Assembly: GCF_033958435.1 (NCBI RefSeq) | Contig: NC_134138.1 | Span: 183,762,798-183,826,797 of the forward strand | Source: Carettochelys insculpta | Lineage: Eukaryota > Chordata > Testudines > Carettochelyidae | Length of the DNA stretch: 64,000 bases | Direction of reading: 5' to 3' | Part shown: positions 11,501-26,500 of the stretch, piece after piece | Layout of the letters: every line of letters starts with the position of its first letter | How positions within the stretch are numbered: the first letter of the stretch is position 1 | The notes under the pieces: model-generated | What the model was told of the DNA's origin: nothing | The model's input: only the letters and a program-made list of their open reading frames with translations | The model's database searches: none | Program-made: the position numbers and the translations under genes

Positions 11501-14500
11501 ATTTCTCTACTGAGTTTGCTTTAAAGCCACAAGAGTCCTTCAAGTCCTGTCAAGTGACATTTCTGAAGAAATGAGGGAAGTGTTTCACACTTCCAAATCT
11601 CCACCCCACGGTTATAGAGCCAGTTCCTCCGAGGCCCTGCTTGTTTTCCATTCTGACTGCATTCCCAAAGGAGGAGTATCTTTCAGGACCAGGGCATTCT
11701 AAGTCATTTTTATTTCATTCACACCCTTCAAAGCAGTCAGTCACATCATCAAAGAGGCAATAAGAAAATAAGACTAAGCAGCAGCAACTGCTGCCAGTCT
11801 AGTCCCCAACTACTGTCCCACAGTTGTCATTTCCAAAGAATTATTTAATCTGACTTGTACAATACATACCAACCGGCTTACACCACACTGAACACAAACT
11901 GGAGACCAGCTTGTATATCCAACACAGCCATTTATGTCAGTGCTGGCCACAATTTACTCCCCCCAGGCTGCAGCTGCCACTGTCCTGATTTGTGATGACA
12001 ACCCATTTTCTATCCACTGAGGAGCCCTGTTATTAATTTATTGTCCTTCCTCTCTTGTGAGCAGGAAGAGAGACATGGTATGAAACAAGTATCAAAGAAC
12101 AAGTTCACTAGTTTGCTGGTGTCAATGCAGGCTGGCGTTCATTTTGTACCACATGTAGAATGCTTTAAATGTCTGGCACAGCTTATGTCCTGCTCTCAGC
12201 TGGGGATGAACTAGATAACTTCTCGAGATCCCTCCCAATCTTATACACTTTGTGAACTCTATGGTATTACTCCAGCAAGCCCCGCTCCCTCCGGATGTGA
12301 TGTTCCAAACACCAGTGGAGAAAGCTGCAGATCCTACTGGCTACAATTAGCACTCTGTTTTGCAGAAACTCTTGCACAACTGCATTCGTGCAGCATACAA
12401 GGCAGCATATACAGTTAAACTGCCTCTGACATGTAACATTCCCATCATCTCCGGGACATTAAGCCACAATGAGAGAGGCCACAGTGAATCATCCCTCTTG
12501 ATTTTTGCCAACAGCTAAATGCAGTAAGAGATGGTACCAAACACACCACGTGCAGGATGCTGTCGTTCCCAAGCCTGATTTTCTTCAGGTTGCGAGGAGC
12601 TCTTACACTGACAGCTACATATGGTAGGAGGACAAGATAAGGACAAGGCTATTAGGGATATAATAAAGCAGTTCGCAGCTACAGTTGAAGGAATTCCAGA
12701 AGTCAATGTTACTGCAGGTCTAGGGGTCAACATTTCAGTACAAAACAACAAAAAATGCAGGTATCAAAGAAAATTTCCCTAACCGAAAGATAATAATTAT
12801 GTCAGGATAAAACTAATACTCTTCCCTGAAGCTGGTGGAATTATGGCAGAAGTGACTGTATCTGACAGCCTTTTCCCAGGACTAGGCCACAATGAGCTGT
12901 TACAAAACTGATCTCATATACGAAAAAGTTGTGCTTGTGTAATGTAATTCCTAACAGACACTAGGACTGTGAGAAAATCTCCTCCTCCTCAGGTTTTTTC
13001 AGCTGAATTAGTACACAGAATTCTTTCCCAGGTATTTCCCTGGTGGGTCTTGCACACATGTTTGGGATCCAACTGATCACCATATTTGAGGTTGGGAAGC
13101 AACTGTCCAATGGGTTGGCAGAGGCAATGGAGGATTTTCACCTTCCTTGGCAACGTGGGGCATGGTCACTTGTGGCCATAAACTAGTATAGATGGTGGAT
13201 TTTCTAAGTCTTTAACCATGATTAAGGATTTCACTAACTCAGCCAGAGAGTAGGAATCTACTATATGAATGGGTTATGTTCTAATCTGACCTCTGCAGGC
13301 TACAGATGATCATGATGGTCCCATATAGACTGAAAATCTATGAGCTGGATCACAGAACTCAGTCAAAATATAGCAGCTCTTGTCTGAAAAAAAAACACAT
13401 GCATACTGCTTCTTCTGAGCTGTGGCAGCTCATGCTCTTATGACAGGGGGTCAGCCAGCCAGAGGCACGTGGGAAATCCCATCTGACATATCCTAATGAA
13501 AGGTGCTGAAACATACCACAAGAGCTAAATAGGATGACGTTTGCAAATATAAGAGGAAAAATGTTTTGCAAAAAAAGCAACAATTAAGACACTCAATGAC
13601 ACACAATTAAGACACAGAGACACACTGTTCTAACTATTGCCACATAAATCAAATCCTAAGTTTGCTAGAAGGACTTTTTGTCATCCAAGAGAGATTTAAT
13701 AATACTAATAGTAATAATAATATTAATAATAATTCCGTTAACCAAGGAAAGGAAACCTTTAGGGTGCTCCAAAAGAGTAAAATTATGACTAGCAGGACAA
13801 AATATTAGGAAGGGGAAAATTTAGGCTGAAAAAAACATCAAGAAACCTTTCATGACAGTGAACATTACTAGAACTACAGAGCAGTCTCACAGGTGATGTT
13901 GCCAAAGATCCCATGTTCGAGATATTTAAAATTAAACTACAGAAGCAGCTAGAACTTACTTTCTACAGCAGAGAACACTCCTGCACTGGTACAGCCATGA
14001 TGTATGTACCTTTTCCATCTCTACGTGAATAAAGCCATGTTAGCCATGAAATAGCTTTTCTTTTCTTCCCCCACCAAATGAAAGTGGTATTTTGCTACAT
14101 TTATAACAGACTCTTCATAAATGTTAAGAAAGCTGGCAAACCAAACAGTGACCTTGCCCCAAACAAAGCCCCATGTGTCATCTCTGGATCTTGCGCTGTT
14201 CCCAGATGTGTACTGCAACCATATTCAGACACTCTTTATTTGCTTATTTAAGGGTTCCCTATGGTATGAGAATTCCTTACAGATGTATTAAAAAAAAAAA
14301 AGTACTCTTTGCCTACAAGTTGTATGTAAGCAACAAGGGCAAACAGACATCAGTAAAGTAAAATGTTTTGCAAGTCTGTCATTTAAAGGGGCGCCAACTT
14401 AAAAATCATGTCTGGTGAAGTTTATTCTGAACCTACTATTGTTACAAGTAACATATACAAATATTTTAACTGAGAATGATTATGGAAAATTCACTTTCCA

Positions 14501-17500
14501 TGATTTTTCAGTTTTGTTTTGTTTCATGCCTTTTACAACATTGTGTTTTGTCAAGTTTCACTGTTTTGCAAGCAGGGTCAGTCATTTAAATACCATTTAA
14601 GCCTTAAAAAAACCTGCTTTCAAGCTGATGTGCCTTTAATTAACAGCCTTTAATAAACCTTAAATTGGACGTGCCTATAAAATTAATGATTTCTGATGCC
14701 AAAATGTTGTCCAAAATATCAATATCTTGTACTAAACAAAAAGCAAATCCACCAATTCTGCACTTCTTCACAATTCAATAGCAAGATAAAATTTTATAAG
14801 ATTAAATATAAAACAAATTGTATTGTCGGGGGTGGGGGGCAAAATGGAGACATGCTGTCAGCCTAGAACGATTCCCTGTAGTAGGATTCCCTCATGACAA
14901 ATGACTTAATGTCAGTCTATACAAGATATTCTGAGCAAAACACAGAAAATATGTTCAACACAGGCATTTCTACAAATAGGAGCTAAGTATCGTCACAAAT
15001 TTAATCCAGATAGATGGATATCCCTACTGAATAACAAATTAATGAGAAACACCTTTAGACTTGTTCTACTGCCAGAAGAAAACATTCAATTAAATACAGC
15101 CTACATCTTTATTTAATAAAGATTAATGAAACAAGCAGAAGAACACAAGCAATTCTCTATTACGAGAAAAGCCAAAATGTAAGAGACACATTATATGACT
15201 CTTTGCAACGTTGGAGCTGCCAGATAAGTTAGCAGAACAAATAATGACTTTCAGAAAACGCCTGCCATGTGTTGGGCAGAAGAAAAGGAAGTGCAGCTTC
15301 CTGGTTAGGCACACTTAAAGCAGATCAGAACCAATACAAAAAAGGTGAAGCCAGAGCCAATTGCCATGAGAGATGAAAGAGAAAAAAGTAAACTCTTGAC
15401 AAAAAATATATAAACCTAACTGACAATCTTGTAAATAAAACTCATACATTTAATGTTCTGATAATTCCAGATACGCCAATGCCCTGTCTGTATCCACCTG
15501 ATGTTTGTCGTCTAAGACTGTACACTCTTTGGGGCAGAAACTGGATGTTTTTGTTCCGTCTTTGGATACCGACTAGCACAGCGGTCAGCAACTCCCAGCA
15601 TGTGTGCGAAGAGTGGCATGCAGCAAAAGCTCAGCCCCGCCCCTCTTCCACCTTGAAGCCAGATGCTTGCTCAAAGCCATGTCACTTGTGGCTTAACAAA
15701 AGACCAGATGCTACTACCCAACATCTAAACACTAAAGCTCTGTAACTTATTAATTGCCTTCATTTATTAATGAAGCTGATGTAAGTAGGACTAGTAGTGA
15801 TTTAAAAAATATCACCAGCACTCGGACCATACATAGACATCAAAAGAATACAATTATAAACTGACTCAAGAGAGATTTTTCAAAGGACAAATGCAAATTA
15901 AATGCCCAAAGCCCACTGGGTATTAAAATGTGATTGTGGCACCCAATGTTGTTAGGTTCCTTTGAAACCCCTAAGCTCAGTTCTGGACTTGAACCAAAGC
16001 TATTAAGACACTAGGAATATTTCCATTGACTTCAGTATGTTTTTAATCAGACCCTACTGCCTTCCAGATCATGAATTTTGGCTCCTCAGCAGCCTGTTAT
16101 AATTGTGAAGAGATTTCCAGAACAACAGAAGAGGATTTTTTTCCATTCATATAGTCTAGGGTGCAATGATCTTAAAGGATAGAAGAGCTTATGCGAATAT
16201 TATCCTTTATCCCTCAATCAGCATGCATTTTAATCAGTTACATCTTGAATCTCAGCTGGGAAGTGGTTTGTGTCTTGACTTGGAGTAGCTTTACTATATG
16301 ACCTTAAAAAGGTAATGAGATTCACTAGGCCATCTTCTGAAAAAAACATTATGATGTTTAAAATAAATACCTGGCAGAGATTAGGCTTGCAATTATAATG
16401 GATTTTTTAAGGTACATTGGAAATAATTTTTCCACTCAGGGTTGTCTAAATATTTTTTAAATTTTCCAGAAACAACCTCTTAACATATAATAGAACACAC
16501 ACATTTGCCTTCACTTTTTAATTACTATGAAGGTCAGTAGGGGCAACGATCTGTCACAAACGTCTGGCTGATGTTGGGAACTGGCCAAACAGTCAGTTGA
16601 GGGACTCTTGTGCTCCAGACCAATGGACTATGACGCCACCTTTGTTACTAGCTCAAATGTGTTTCATGGGGATCTGCACATAGGTGGAATGGTGGGATGA
16701 AGAGGCTAATGGAACCTTTGAGAGATAAGGAATAGAATTACTGAGGGCACAAGTGTCGAGCCAAGAAGCTCTGCTTAAGTATGGAACTAGGAAAGTAGTA
16801 TTTCTATGGAATATTAGTAAATTAAACTGCTTTTATTAATTGGATCATACAAATGGTTCCAAAAGTTAAACTCAGCACAACAGATCTTCAGATGGTGTAA
16901 ACAGACTTAGCTCTGTTGACTTCAGTGCATTTCAGCTGAGGATCTGGCCCAGTATAACCATCATGTTTGAGACTAGCAATTAATTGCTTTGTGCCACACA
17001 ACTATGAATTTCTCTATCAAAATCAGTGGATCGTGACACAGCTTGGAGGGTGAATGCTTTACCTCATATTTTTGACCTGTTGAACTCTAAGCTAGATTTC
17101 ACTTACAGTCATCAACATAAATTTTTCACCTTTTATGTGGTAGTTAGCCTCTTCTACTCCTGCAACTTGGACAATAGGCCACGGACAACCATTCGCCAGC
17201 ACTTCCTGTCCTGGATGATCTTTTCCAGTTCCGACCAAGTGTATCCCATTTTTGTTGTGTCTGCCTTCAGGTCTCTACAACAGGTGTTTCTTGGGTGCCT
17301 TCCTTTCCTTCTTCCTTGTGGGTAAGGTATCAATTCATTCCTGAAGGTGTAAGGAACTGTTGTTGTAGACCAGACAAGTACAGATCTGGGAGAGTCTTCC
17401 CAGGATATAAGAGCCAAACATAATTTTATGAAGAGTTCAAAGTTCCAGTCTTAAATGCACACAGTTAAGTGAAGTTGTGTATGCCTGGTATAAACTGCTA

Positions 17501-20500
17501 CCCCATCATGAAATACTGAAAACTTACAGTATTATTCATTTATTGTTTACAAAGGTGTGACATGCACAGTGATATTAAAATGGTATATGCACCTTACTTA
17601 TGAAAACATCCAACCTTAATAACTGATTGCTAGAACTCTCCAATTTTACACAATTTTTCTATCACAAATTTAGTTAGTGGGCCAGCTAGCAAAATAAATC
17701 ATATTTCACAGATCACAAGGCTATAATTACATAATGGACAAGCTTCTGAATGGGTCTCAGCCTCAATACCTTTATCAAACATACTTAATATTAGCTCTAA
17801 TTGTGCTTATTTTAAACCTTCCCTTATACTGTTTTCCACTCTTGTGGGAGTGCGTTTAAACAAGCAAAAATCTCAAAATCATATAAAGGCACAAGGGGAC
17901 ACAAAGTGGACTATAACCCCTTAGTAGACAGCTATATCACCTACTGTTTCACACCATGGACCACCTAAAACAACACAAACTTTGCACAGTATAAATAAAC
18001 TTCCCACGCAATACATAAGCAGAATGAATCTTTGATAAACATTGCCCGTAGCAGATGCAACTGTCACTACACTTTCTCAAATATTCCTTTTTCATAATGG
18101 TATTCTTTAAAATACTTAGGCTATGTCTACACTACAGCGTAAATTTGAATCTAAGGCACGTAGCTATATTTTAAATTGTGACTGTTCACACATCAAATAC
18201 CTTTATTTCAAATTTCGGGAGTGCTGCGGCCGATATTCTTATTCCAACAACCCAAGTGGGATTAACAGGAAGTTCGAATGTAAGTGTTTGAGTTAACATT
18301 AGTGTGGAAACAGCTTCCATTTAAACAAGTTTAATTGACCTCTAAAGGAATCCCCCATGTATCCCACAATGCCCACCCCCAGTTGTCCATTCTGGTCCAT
18401 TGCCTCTCTGATGCTCTCCAGGCGCACAGGAAGTAAGATAACAGGAAGTCTGTGAATTTAAGATTTCAGGGTCTGGCTGTCACTGGGGGGAGTCTCTCTC
18501 CCTGCAGCAAACATTTTCCGGGGCTGGCTGTTACTGGGGTGGGGAAGTTTCATTCTGAAAAAATGGTCATTTGCTTTCCACAGGAGGGGAATAAGGGCAA
18601 TGCAGTGTGGGAAGGTGACATCACATACCCTCAACCACTTTCGGGGCATTCTTCCCCCACACTGTACCAGTGAAAAAAAAAAAAACAGAATTCTATCGGG
18701 CTGAGGAAACTGTGGGATAGGTTCCCACAACATACTGCTGTGGCAGTCGATGTTTGGCAATTTAGTGTGGCAGCACTAATTCAACTTTGTCGGGACTTTG
18801 TGGGGAAGTGAGGATACTCACATTCGAATTTCTAAAACCCAGTGTTACAAAATTGATTTTAATAAAATTGAATTTATCTTGCAGTGTAGATGTAGCCTTA
18901 TTTTAACCTCAAATTCTCCAACTTGTACAGTCTTAAGGACTGCAGGTATCTTACAAGTTAATGAACTCCATTCATTTTCACTAATTTCTCCCATGGTGGA
19001 GGGGCGGGAGATCCCATTTAACAAGAGGTATAGAGGCCAAAGAAGAAAAAAAATGGATGTTTGAAATCATTGACAAATAATAAGACATTGTTCTGACATG
19101 GTTATGAATGATCTTGGGGCAGATCCCCAATTTCTGTAAATTGTCAGAGCTTCATTGAAGTCAGCTGAGCCACAACTTACTCCCGGTCAAGGGCTTCCAT
19201 TTTATTCAAGGTCTTACATTATGAATGATTAAGAATACTTCACATTAACCACTCAGGATATCATAAAACTAAGACCTTAACACTAAGGAAAAAGGCATTG
19301 ATCAAAGCACAGTGGGTTTTTTCTTATTACTATTATTGTGATTAAACTGCGGATTTCTTCAAACTACAGTACTAATAATTATCCCCAGAACAGTCTACAA
19401 TAATACTTTTCTGTGATGTTTATAAACAGCTTTACTACAATATGACAAAATTATTTTTGAAAAGGCCACTTAGAATAAGGAGCTGGATTCTGTTCTTGGA
19501 TAACCCATCACACCAAGGCAAAACATGGCCAACTTCCCTATCACCTCTCTTGATTAAATTGGCTCTATAGAGAACATTTTCAAGGCAGTGAGTGTCCTGC
19601 AGCAAAAGCTCCGTGCAAGCCTTTTAAAGTGTACCATTCAAGTACATTGTGAATTAGTACTTTTTTCAAACACAGGGTAGGATTCATTGGAAAAACTATA
19701 ATATCATGATTGGTGAATACAATAAATGAACATCAATGAAGTAATACCAAGACAAGGGTATTGAATACATTCACTGAGCATACTCTCTGTCCCATGCCTG
19801 AAGTCTCTTCCTCATTTACAAGTTTATCTCAGTCTGTTTCATTTTAAGCATAATGGAACACAAGAAGCTATCAGTGTTACTACTAACTTTGCAGCTTACC
19901 CACAAACCTGTTCTTATTAAAACCTTATTTTGCAGGAAAACCCACAACTTTTAATGATAAAATTTTCTCCACAGATACACAAATGCTTTCAAGGTTCAAC
20001 AAGGGGCACAATGCCAGACACTTCCATCATCTTCACTTCCATAAATGATAAAAGTTCTTTCTCCAGTGACCACTGTCTTTTTCCCACAACTAAAACTTTA
20101 ACTTTTTCTTTTTGTATTGGAGAAATGTTTTCTTTTACCATATTATTTTCAATACATAGAATTAACACAGACCATATGCGCATTGGTTTACATTTTTGGG
20201 TCAAGATTTGCTTCATACAGCATTCCTACTAATTTAATATACTGTAGAAAATATAGTAAATGGACTTATTAAGGACACTGCACCACACATCCATTTTTAA
20301 TAAGTCAGATTTATCAACAAGTGATCAGCACAAGCTGAAAAAATGCTGTTTAAAACTAAAAAGCTTCCCACCCCCACATTGTACAATTCTGTCATGCAAA
20401 ACAGCATGAATGACTTAGATATAAGAAAAGAAAACAGGACGTTACAATGAGATCTTGTTGCCAGAAAAGGGAGATTTGATTTTTTGGTCCCCCAAAGAAT

Positions 20501-23500
20501 GGTAATAGGGATTCAAATGTTTGTTGATCTTTTCTTTAGTCATTCATATAAGAAACTACTAAACCCAAGTACAATAAAAGCTGTTTCACAAAATTTATTG
20601 CAAGGCTTTTAGAGCTGCCTAAAATCTCCCAGCTTTATTTTTGTTAACATAAGTAGGCATTAGTCCAAGTAAAATAGCTACTGAAAAATAAACATTAAAC
20701 CATCAGTAAGTGTCTCCATAATTGCACTGGTTGCTATGTTGTTCATATCCATAACTTCAGTGGCCTATCTGGTTTCATTCAGTGTAAATTACACCAATGT
20801 CAGATTTTACCACTAACTTTGCTAAGGTATTCTTCATTAGGACTACAGCCAGCAGCCTACAATTTCAGATTTTATATCAAATAGTGCTTGCTGCAGGTCA
20901 CTGATATTTAGATGGAAGGTTAAGACATGACTGTCAAACCTTTAAAAACTAGCTCCTCTATGTGTGTTTAAAGTAAATATTGAATTTTAATGGAAGAAAG
21001 AGTTATCACATTCTTATTAAACTTTTCATACACTTTTTTACTCAACAAGGAATGAGAGTGCTGACAATGAGTTATCTATCAAAGCTGCACAAATGCTCTG
21101 CTGTTTCTTATTCCTAAACTCTCACCTCCTTTGCTTTTCAGACTATGAGATAGGTGGGGCTGAGCTGCCATTGCCCTCCTAGGACAGAATATTAAATGGA
21201 AGTTTAAAAGCTAGCTCAGTGACTTCGGGTGAAGGTGTGCCCTGCATGCTGCTGGTGTTTTGGAGGGCGATGCAAAAAAGCTACAGTGGAGTTGGAGCCA
21301 CTCAGACAAAATCCCTCCTCAGAGTTGTATAAGCATTTGCTAAACTGACACATGGCAAACCATCAGATTTACTGCCTGTGGCATGGGAACAAAGTGCTCC
21401 CTGCTCTGCTTCCAAGCAGCTCTGTTCCTCCTCACCTCCTTTTAGACAGTTTGCACCCACTGAGAGTGTGGGAGGGGGCAGGGATTACGCACCCCAAAAG
21501 ATTCTAGCCAGCAGCGCAAGTCAGGTGTAATCTCTTTACACAAGCATACCATGGCAGAGAACAGACAAGAGTTTGGCCTATAATTGTTGGTATGTTACAT
21601 TGTCAGCACCGCACACCTGAAAGACTTGGGCTCATTTGCCAAAGATTTGTCATTATAGTGAATGTCACAGGAGTGGCCTGATTTGAGTAGATTGGTCTTG
21701 GAGCCTGTAAAGCTATCTGTAACTTTGAAAGACCAATATCAAAATAAAAACTCACCTAACATGTATTTACTTGAGACAGGAAATATTGCTTATGTGCAAC
21801 ATGTCCTCATGTCATTAAGTCTGTTCCATGGGGTATACAGTAAACTCTTTCATATCCAGCAGCTCTGGGACTGGGAGGTTGCCAGCCATTCAAATATTCT
21901 GGATACTAGAGAGGTATACCTAGCAATGCATAATACTAATGGAAAACAAGATTAGATATTAAGAAACAAAAACGTTGGCAGAGTAGTTTATTTACCAATG
22001 ACAGTAGCATTGTAGACTGTAAATGTATACTGTATTTATCTGTATTTACTTTCACTATACTCTACTTACGGGAACATAACTAAAATTTACTTATGGTTAA
22101 ACCGCCAGTTATTTAAGAATTCCAGATGACAGAATGTCAGAAATGAAAGAGTTTACTGTATTCCCTAAAGGTTAGGTTTTAGTGTGGAAACAAACTCTGT
22201 AAAAGCGATGTTGTGAGGTTCCAGTTTATTGTGCTTCAAGCACATCTAACTCAAATGCGCCCAGTTTACAAACATAAAGATTCTTTTTCTTGTTGCCAAC
22301 ACAAAATCTCAAACTGAAGTTTGACTCTTCCCATTTCTTCATTAGCTAGAATAAAAGATTCTATTTCTACAAACTAAATTACACCCACATTTGTACCTGT
22401 ACAATTCTATGGTTTTTACATTCTGCCCTTCAGATTCCATATTTACATGGTCACTTTAGAGTACAGTAGGGACTCAACATTCACCAACCTAATGTTCACG
22501 AGTTCAATTATTCGCGAGTGGCCAGCAGCTGCCACTTCCCCCGGGCAGGAGCACCGGCAGCCGATGCTTCCCCCAGGGCCCCTGGTAGAAACAGCAGCAG
22601 CCGGGATCCAGGCAGGAGCCAAATTCACAAAATTGAACATTCACGAGGGTTCTCAACACAGAACCCTCATGAATGTTGACACATTACTGTACAAACATGC
22701 TGGTTTCCACTCAGAGAAGGATGCTCAGGATCCTTCCTGCAACAGTAAGTAGAAAACCTGTACACGTCAGGTTCACAGATTAAGAACATGCCTTCCTGAT
22801 TTTACTGCCAATCCCACACATTCTTCAAGTACGAGTCATGCTCCCAAAATTGTCATGATCATGATTTAAGGAAAAAGAATACATTTGGGGTTTGATTATT
22901 TGCCTTCAGATTTCTGAGCCTTTCAGTCACATGCGGGCTGGCTTTCCCACTTTTTGTCCACAATTACAAAGACTAGACACCTTTTTAAAGAAAGCTGAAA
23001 TTCTTTGCCCTCCCACCCCTAAAAATTACAATTCAGGGAAAATGCCACATATTGTGAGATTTATATTAAACTCATGAAAGTTGGCAACACTGAAATTATT
23101 ATATCCAATACACACACAGAGTATTTTTCATAAAGATGTCTCAAGCAAAGGTGACAGCCTGCTTCCAGATAGATCATCCATGATAGGAAACAGATGGGAA
23201 GGAAAATCTGCATAAAAAGTAGCAGGGAAGATCAAGATCCATGTGCAGCAGAAGGGACTTCTGGGCTGTATAGCTACTGTTTGAAGTTGGAAACAATTAA
23301 CTTCACAGGTTGAAAATGAATTAAAAAAAACCGTACACCTCCTTTACTTTTTCTAATTGAGACAGTGAATTTTTCTACAGAATACAATTTAGCTTTACTT
23401 TTAAGCCTTGTTGCTTTCTTTCTCATCATTTAATTGTGGTTATTTAAGTTAAGAGTAAACTAATAAGGTAAAAAATATTTTACCTAATTAGGCTAGTAGG

Positions 23501-26500
23501 TTGGGCTTTGTTGCTATTAGTAATTTTACTGAAGGAAAAAAGATTACTACAGGGCCAGTAGAGTCCGGTGGGCCAGCTCAACTTCCATCAAAGCAGAAAA
23601 CAACGACACTAAGTTTGGGTATGTTTTCTTAAGCTATGTCTACACTAGAGCAATCTGTTGACAGAAGTTAGTGTCAGAACATATCTTTTGACAAAACTTC
23701 TATCAGCAGATAGCAGCCACACACGAAAGAGGATTGCTCCATTGATCTGCTCTGTTGCCAGAGAGCAGCAGGACTGCCCGGCCACTCTTTTGATGCAATG
23801 GCCAACTGGAAACAGCAGACAGGGCTATCTGGCAACCCAGAAGCCCTGTCTGTCGACAGTGGGGCCCCCAAGGAGCATCCACATAGCTTTTTTGTCGACA
23901 GATTCCGTCAAGAAAGGCGTTCTGCCTCATGGGTGAGAGGCAGAAGGCTGTCGACAGAAGTGCTGCAGTCAGTCGGTTTCCTGTCGACAGAACACATTTT
24001 TAGCGTGGCTGTGCCACGAGTTTTGTTGACAAAACTTGGGTTTTGTTGACAAAAAAACTCTCTAGCGTAGATACGGCTTCAGTGTTTACTTACAAAATGT
24101 ATGGAAGTCCTTCAACCGGAACAGCCACAAACTGCATGCAGCCAGCTTCCACTCATGGAGAAACCAGTATGGCCATTTTTCCCTGTAAGTTGTGCATCTG
24201 TGTGGCTGCTCAGGAGAGATTCAAATGTTGCCTGTTACTAGGAGCCATACATCATACCACAGAAACACTAACTCAGGAACCTATCCATGCAACAAACTCG
24301 TTGCCAACTCTGTCCATGTATCTATCAAAGTGACAATATCGCAGGACCTAGTCACATCAGCCACACCATCGGGGCGTATACACCTGCACATCCATTAATG
24401 TGATATATGCCATCATGTGTCGGGAATGGCTCTCTGCTGTGTACACTGGAAAAACTGGACAGCCTTTGTCCCAAAGGATGAATGGACATAAATCCGACAT
24501 CAGGAATTGGAATACATACACACAAACCTATAGCAGAACACTAACTTCCTTGGACATTCAATAATGGGTTTAAAAGTAGACATTCTTCTAAAAAAGAATT
24601 TTACAACTAGATTATAGATGGAGACATATGAATTGGAATTCATTAACAAATTTGACATGTTTAACCTTGGCCTGAACAGAGGTCTCAGCTATGTTAAGCA
24701 TTATAAGGCCAATTTTCCAACCTTTGATAGTCACAGGAATGGGACATGTGCTACTTAATGTGCTTCATTAACTGCTCCTACTAGCAACAGGTACCCCTTT
24801 ATTTTTTTTTTAAACTTTCCCCCTCACCCACTATAATTAATCCTGAATTCTCTTTTTCTGCTCCACTTTTTTTTCCATCTGAGGAAGTGGTTTTTACCCA
24901 TAAAAATTCATGACCTTATAAACTTCTTATTCTCTAAGGTGCCTCAGGACTGCTTGTTATACATCAATATACTGTAGTTAAAGTAGTACAGGTACATAGC
25001 ATGAATGCAGTTATATTAGTACAAAGGTGATTTATACTACTGTGTTGGAAGGAGAATAAACTACACTGGTATAAGTTAAATTCATATTAATGCAAATCCA
25101 TCTGTAGTAAGGGTTAATCTCTAACTCCTTTGGTTTAAAAAAATAAGATTTACATTCCTAACCCAAACTGTGCTCATTCCAGACCTTATCACAATAAAAA
25201 ATCCCTACTCACTTGAGCAGTCCCGCTGATGTAACTGAGCTACTATACTCACGACTATAGGCTATGCACTTGAATAAGAGTTTTCAGGGACATGCACTAA
25301 GATACTTCAAATTCTACACTCTCCAAGTCTTTTGTGCAATGTATTAAAAGGTTGTTTATGAACAGATACTAAGTATACACAGGAGACAGGATCATCACTT
25401 CACTTTTTGTTTTTGCATTTGCTAAACTCAAAAAGTAATTATCAAGGGTTCTGAAAGTGTTATTTCATGGCATTAAATAAAAGAACTTGTCTCCTGGCCT
25501 TGATTTACACCAAACAATAGTGTGTAACTATAACTTATTTTGACTAACTGCTTCATACTGGATTTGTGAATATGGCCTTATGTTTTTGGTCATGTTGCAA
25601 TGCAAATTAAAACTTTCATTTCCAGAAATTCTGAAATAGACAATAAGGGCTACTAGAATTTTTTCTTGAAAAGATGGCATTTGGGACTAATGCATTGTCA
25701 AGACACATTTGATACCTGAATAAGCCATGTTTTGTTTAACAAATGGCCCCATTTATTATCAGAAGTATTTTAACATTTTGGAAACAAACTGTGGCCAAAC
25801 CTCTTTTGGTTTCTACTTAGTGAGCGCAGCACCATATATTTCTAAATTAAGCACTGCATGCCAAACAAGTTGGTCCTTAACTACAACAGGAACTGTGTTT
25901 ATCCAGCGGTGCCAATGTATATTCCCACGTGTGGTTTCATTTAGAATTGTAAAGGAGTACTCTAAATCAAGGAAGGAAAGCAGCATGACGCGATTCAGAG
26001 TTAATTTCACTTTATTCCCGATATGGAATGCTTATTTAAAATTCTGAAGCCCAGCAGTGTTTTCTGAACTTTTGAAAATAAATGCTAGACTATTCAGTTC
26101 AGCATACACAAGTAATTGTTTTTTCTTTTTTGCTGATTGTTCTCTACATCGGGCTGTGATTCTCCATATAGAATGATGCCACGTACAACACTGAATTCCT
26201 GTGCTTTGACAAGTGAATATTGAAATTGTTTTTACCAAATGTACCTTCTATTTTTAAATTAGTCTCTCATAATTTTTATTTTAGACAGGTGTATAGGATT
26301 CCCACTCATCCCCTTTGATGTGCTAGAAAAGCTTTTTAATATGTTGATCCCACAATGTATAAAAGAGCACAGGAATGATAACATTAGCCCATCTAGTCTG
26401 GTACTGCAGGCAATTAATGGTTGTCTATTGGTTTGGTCCAAAGACCAATAGAAAGATTTTTATACATATCTGACCCTATCTCATGTATATGTATATTCTT

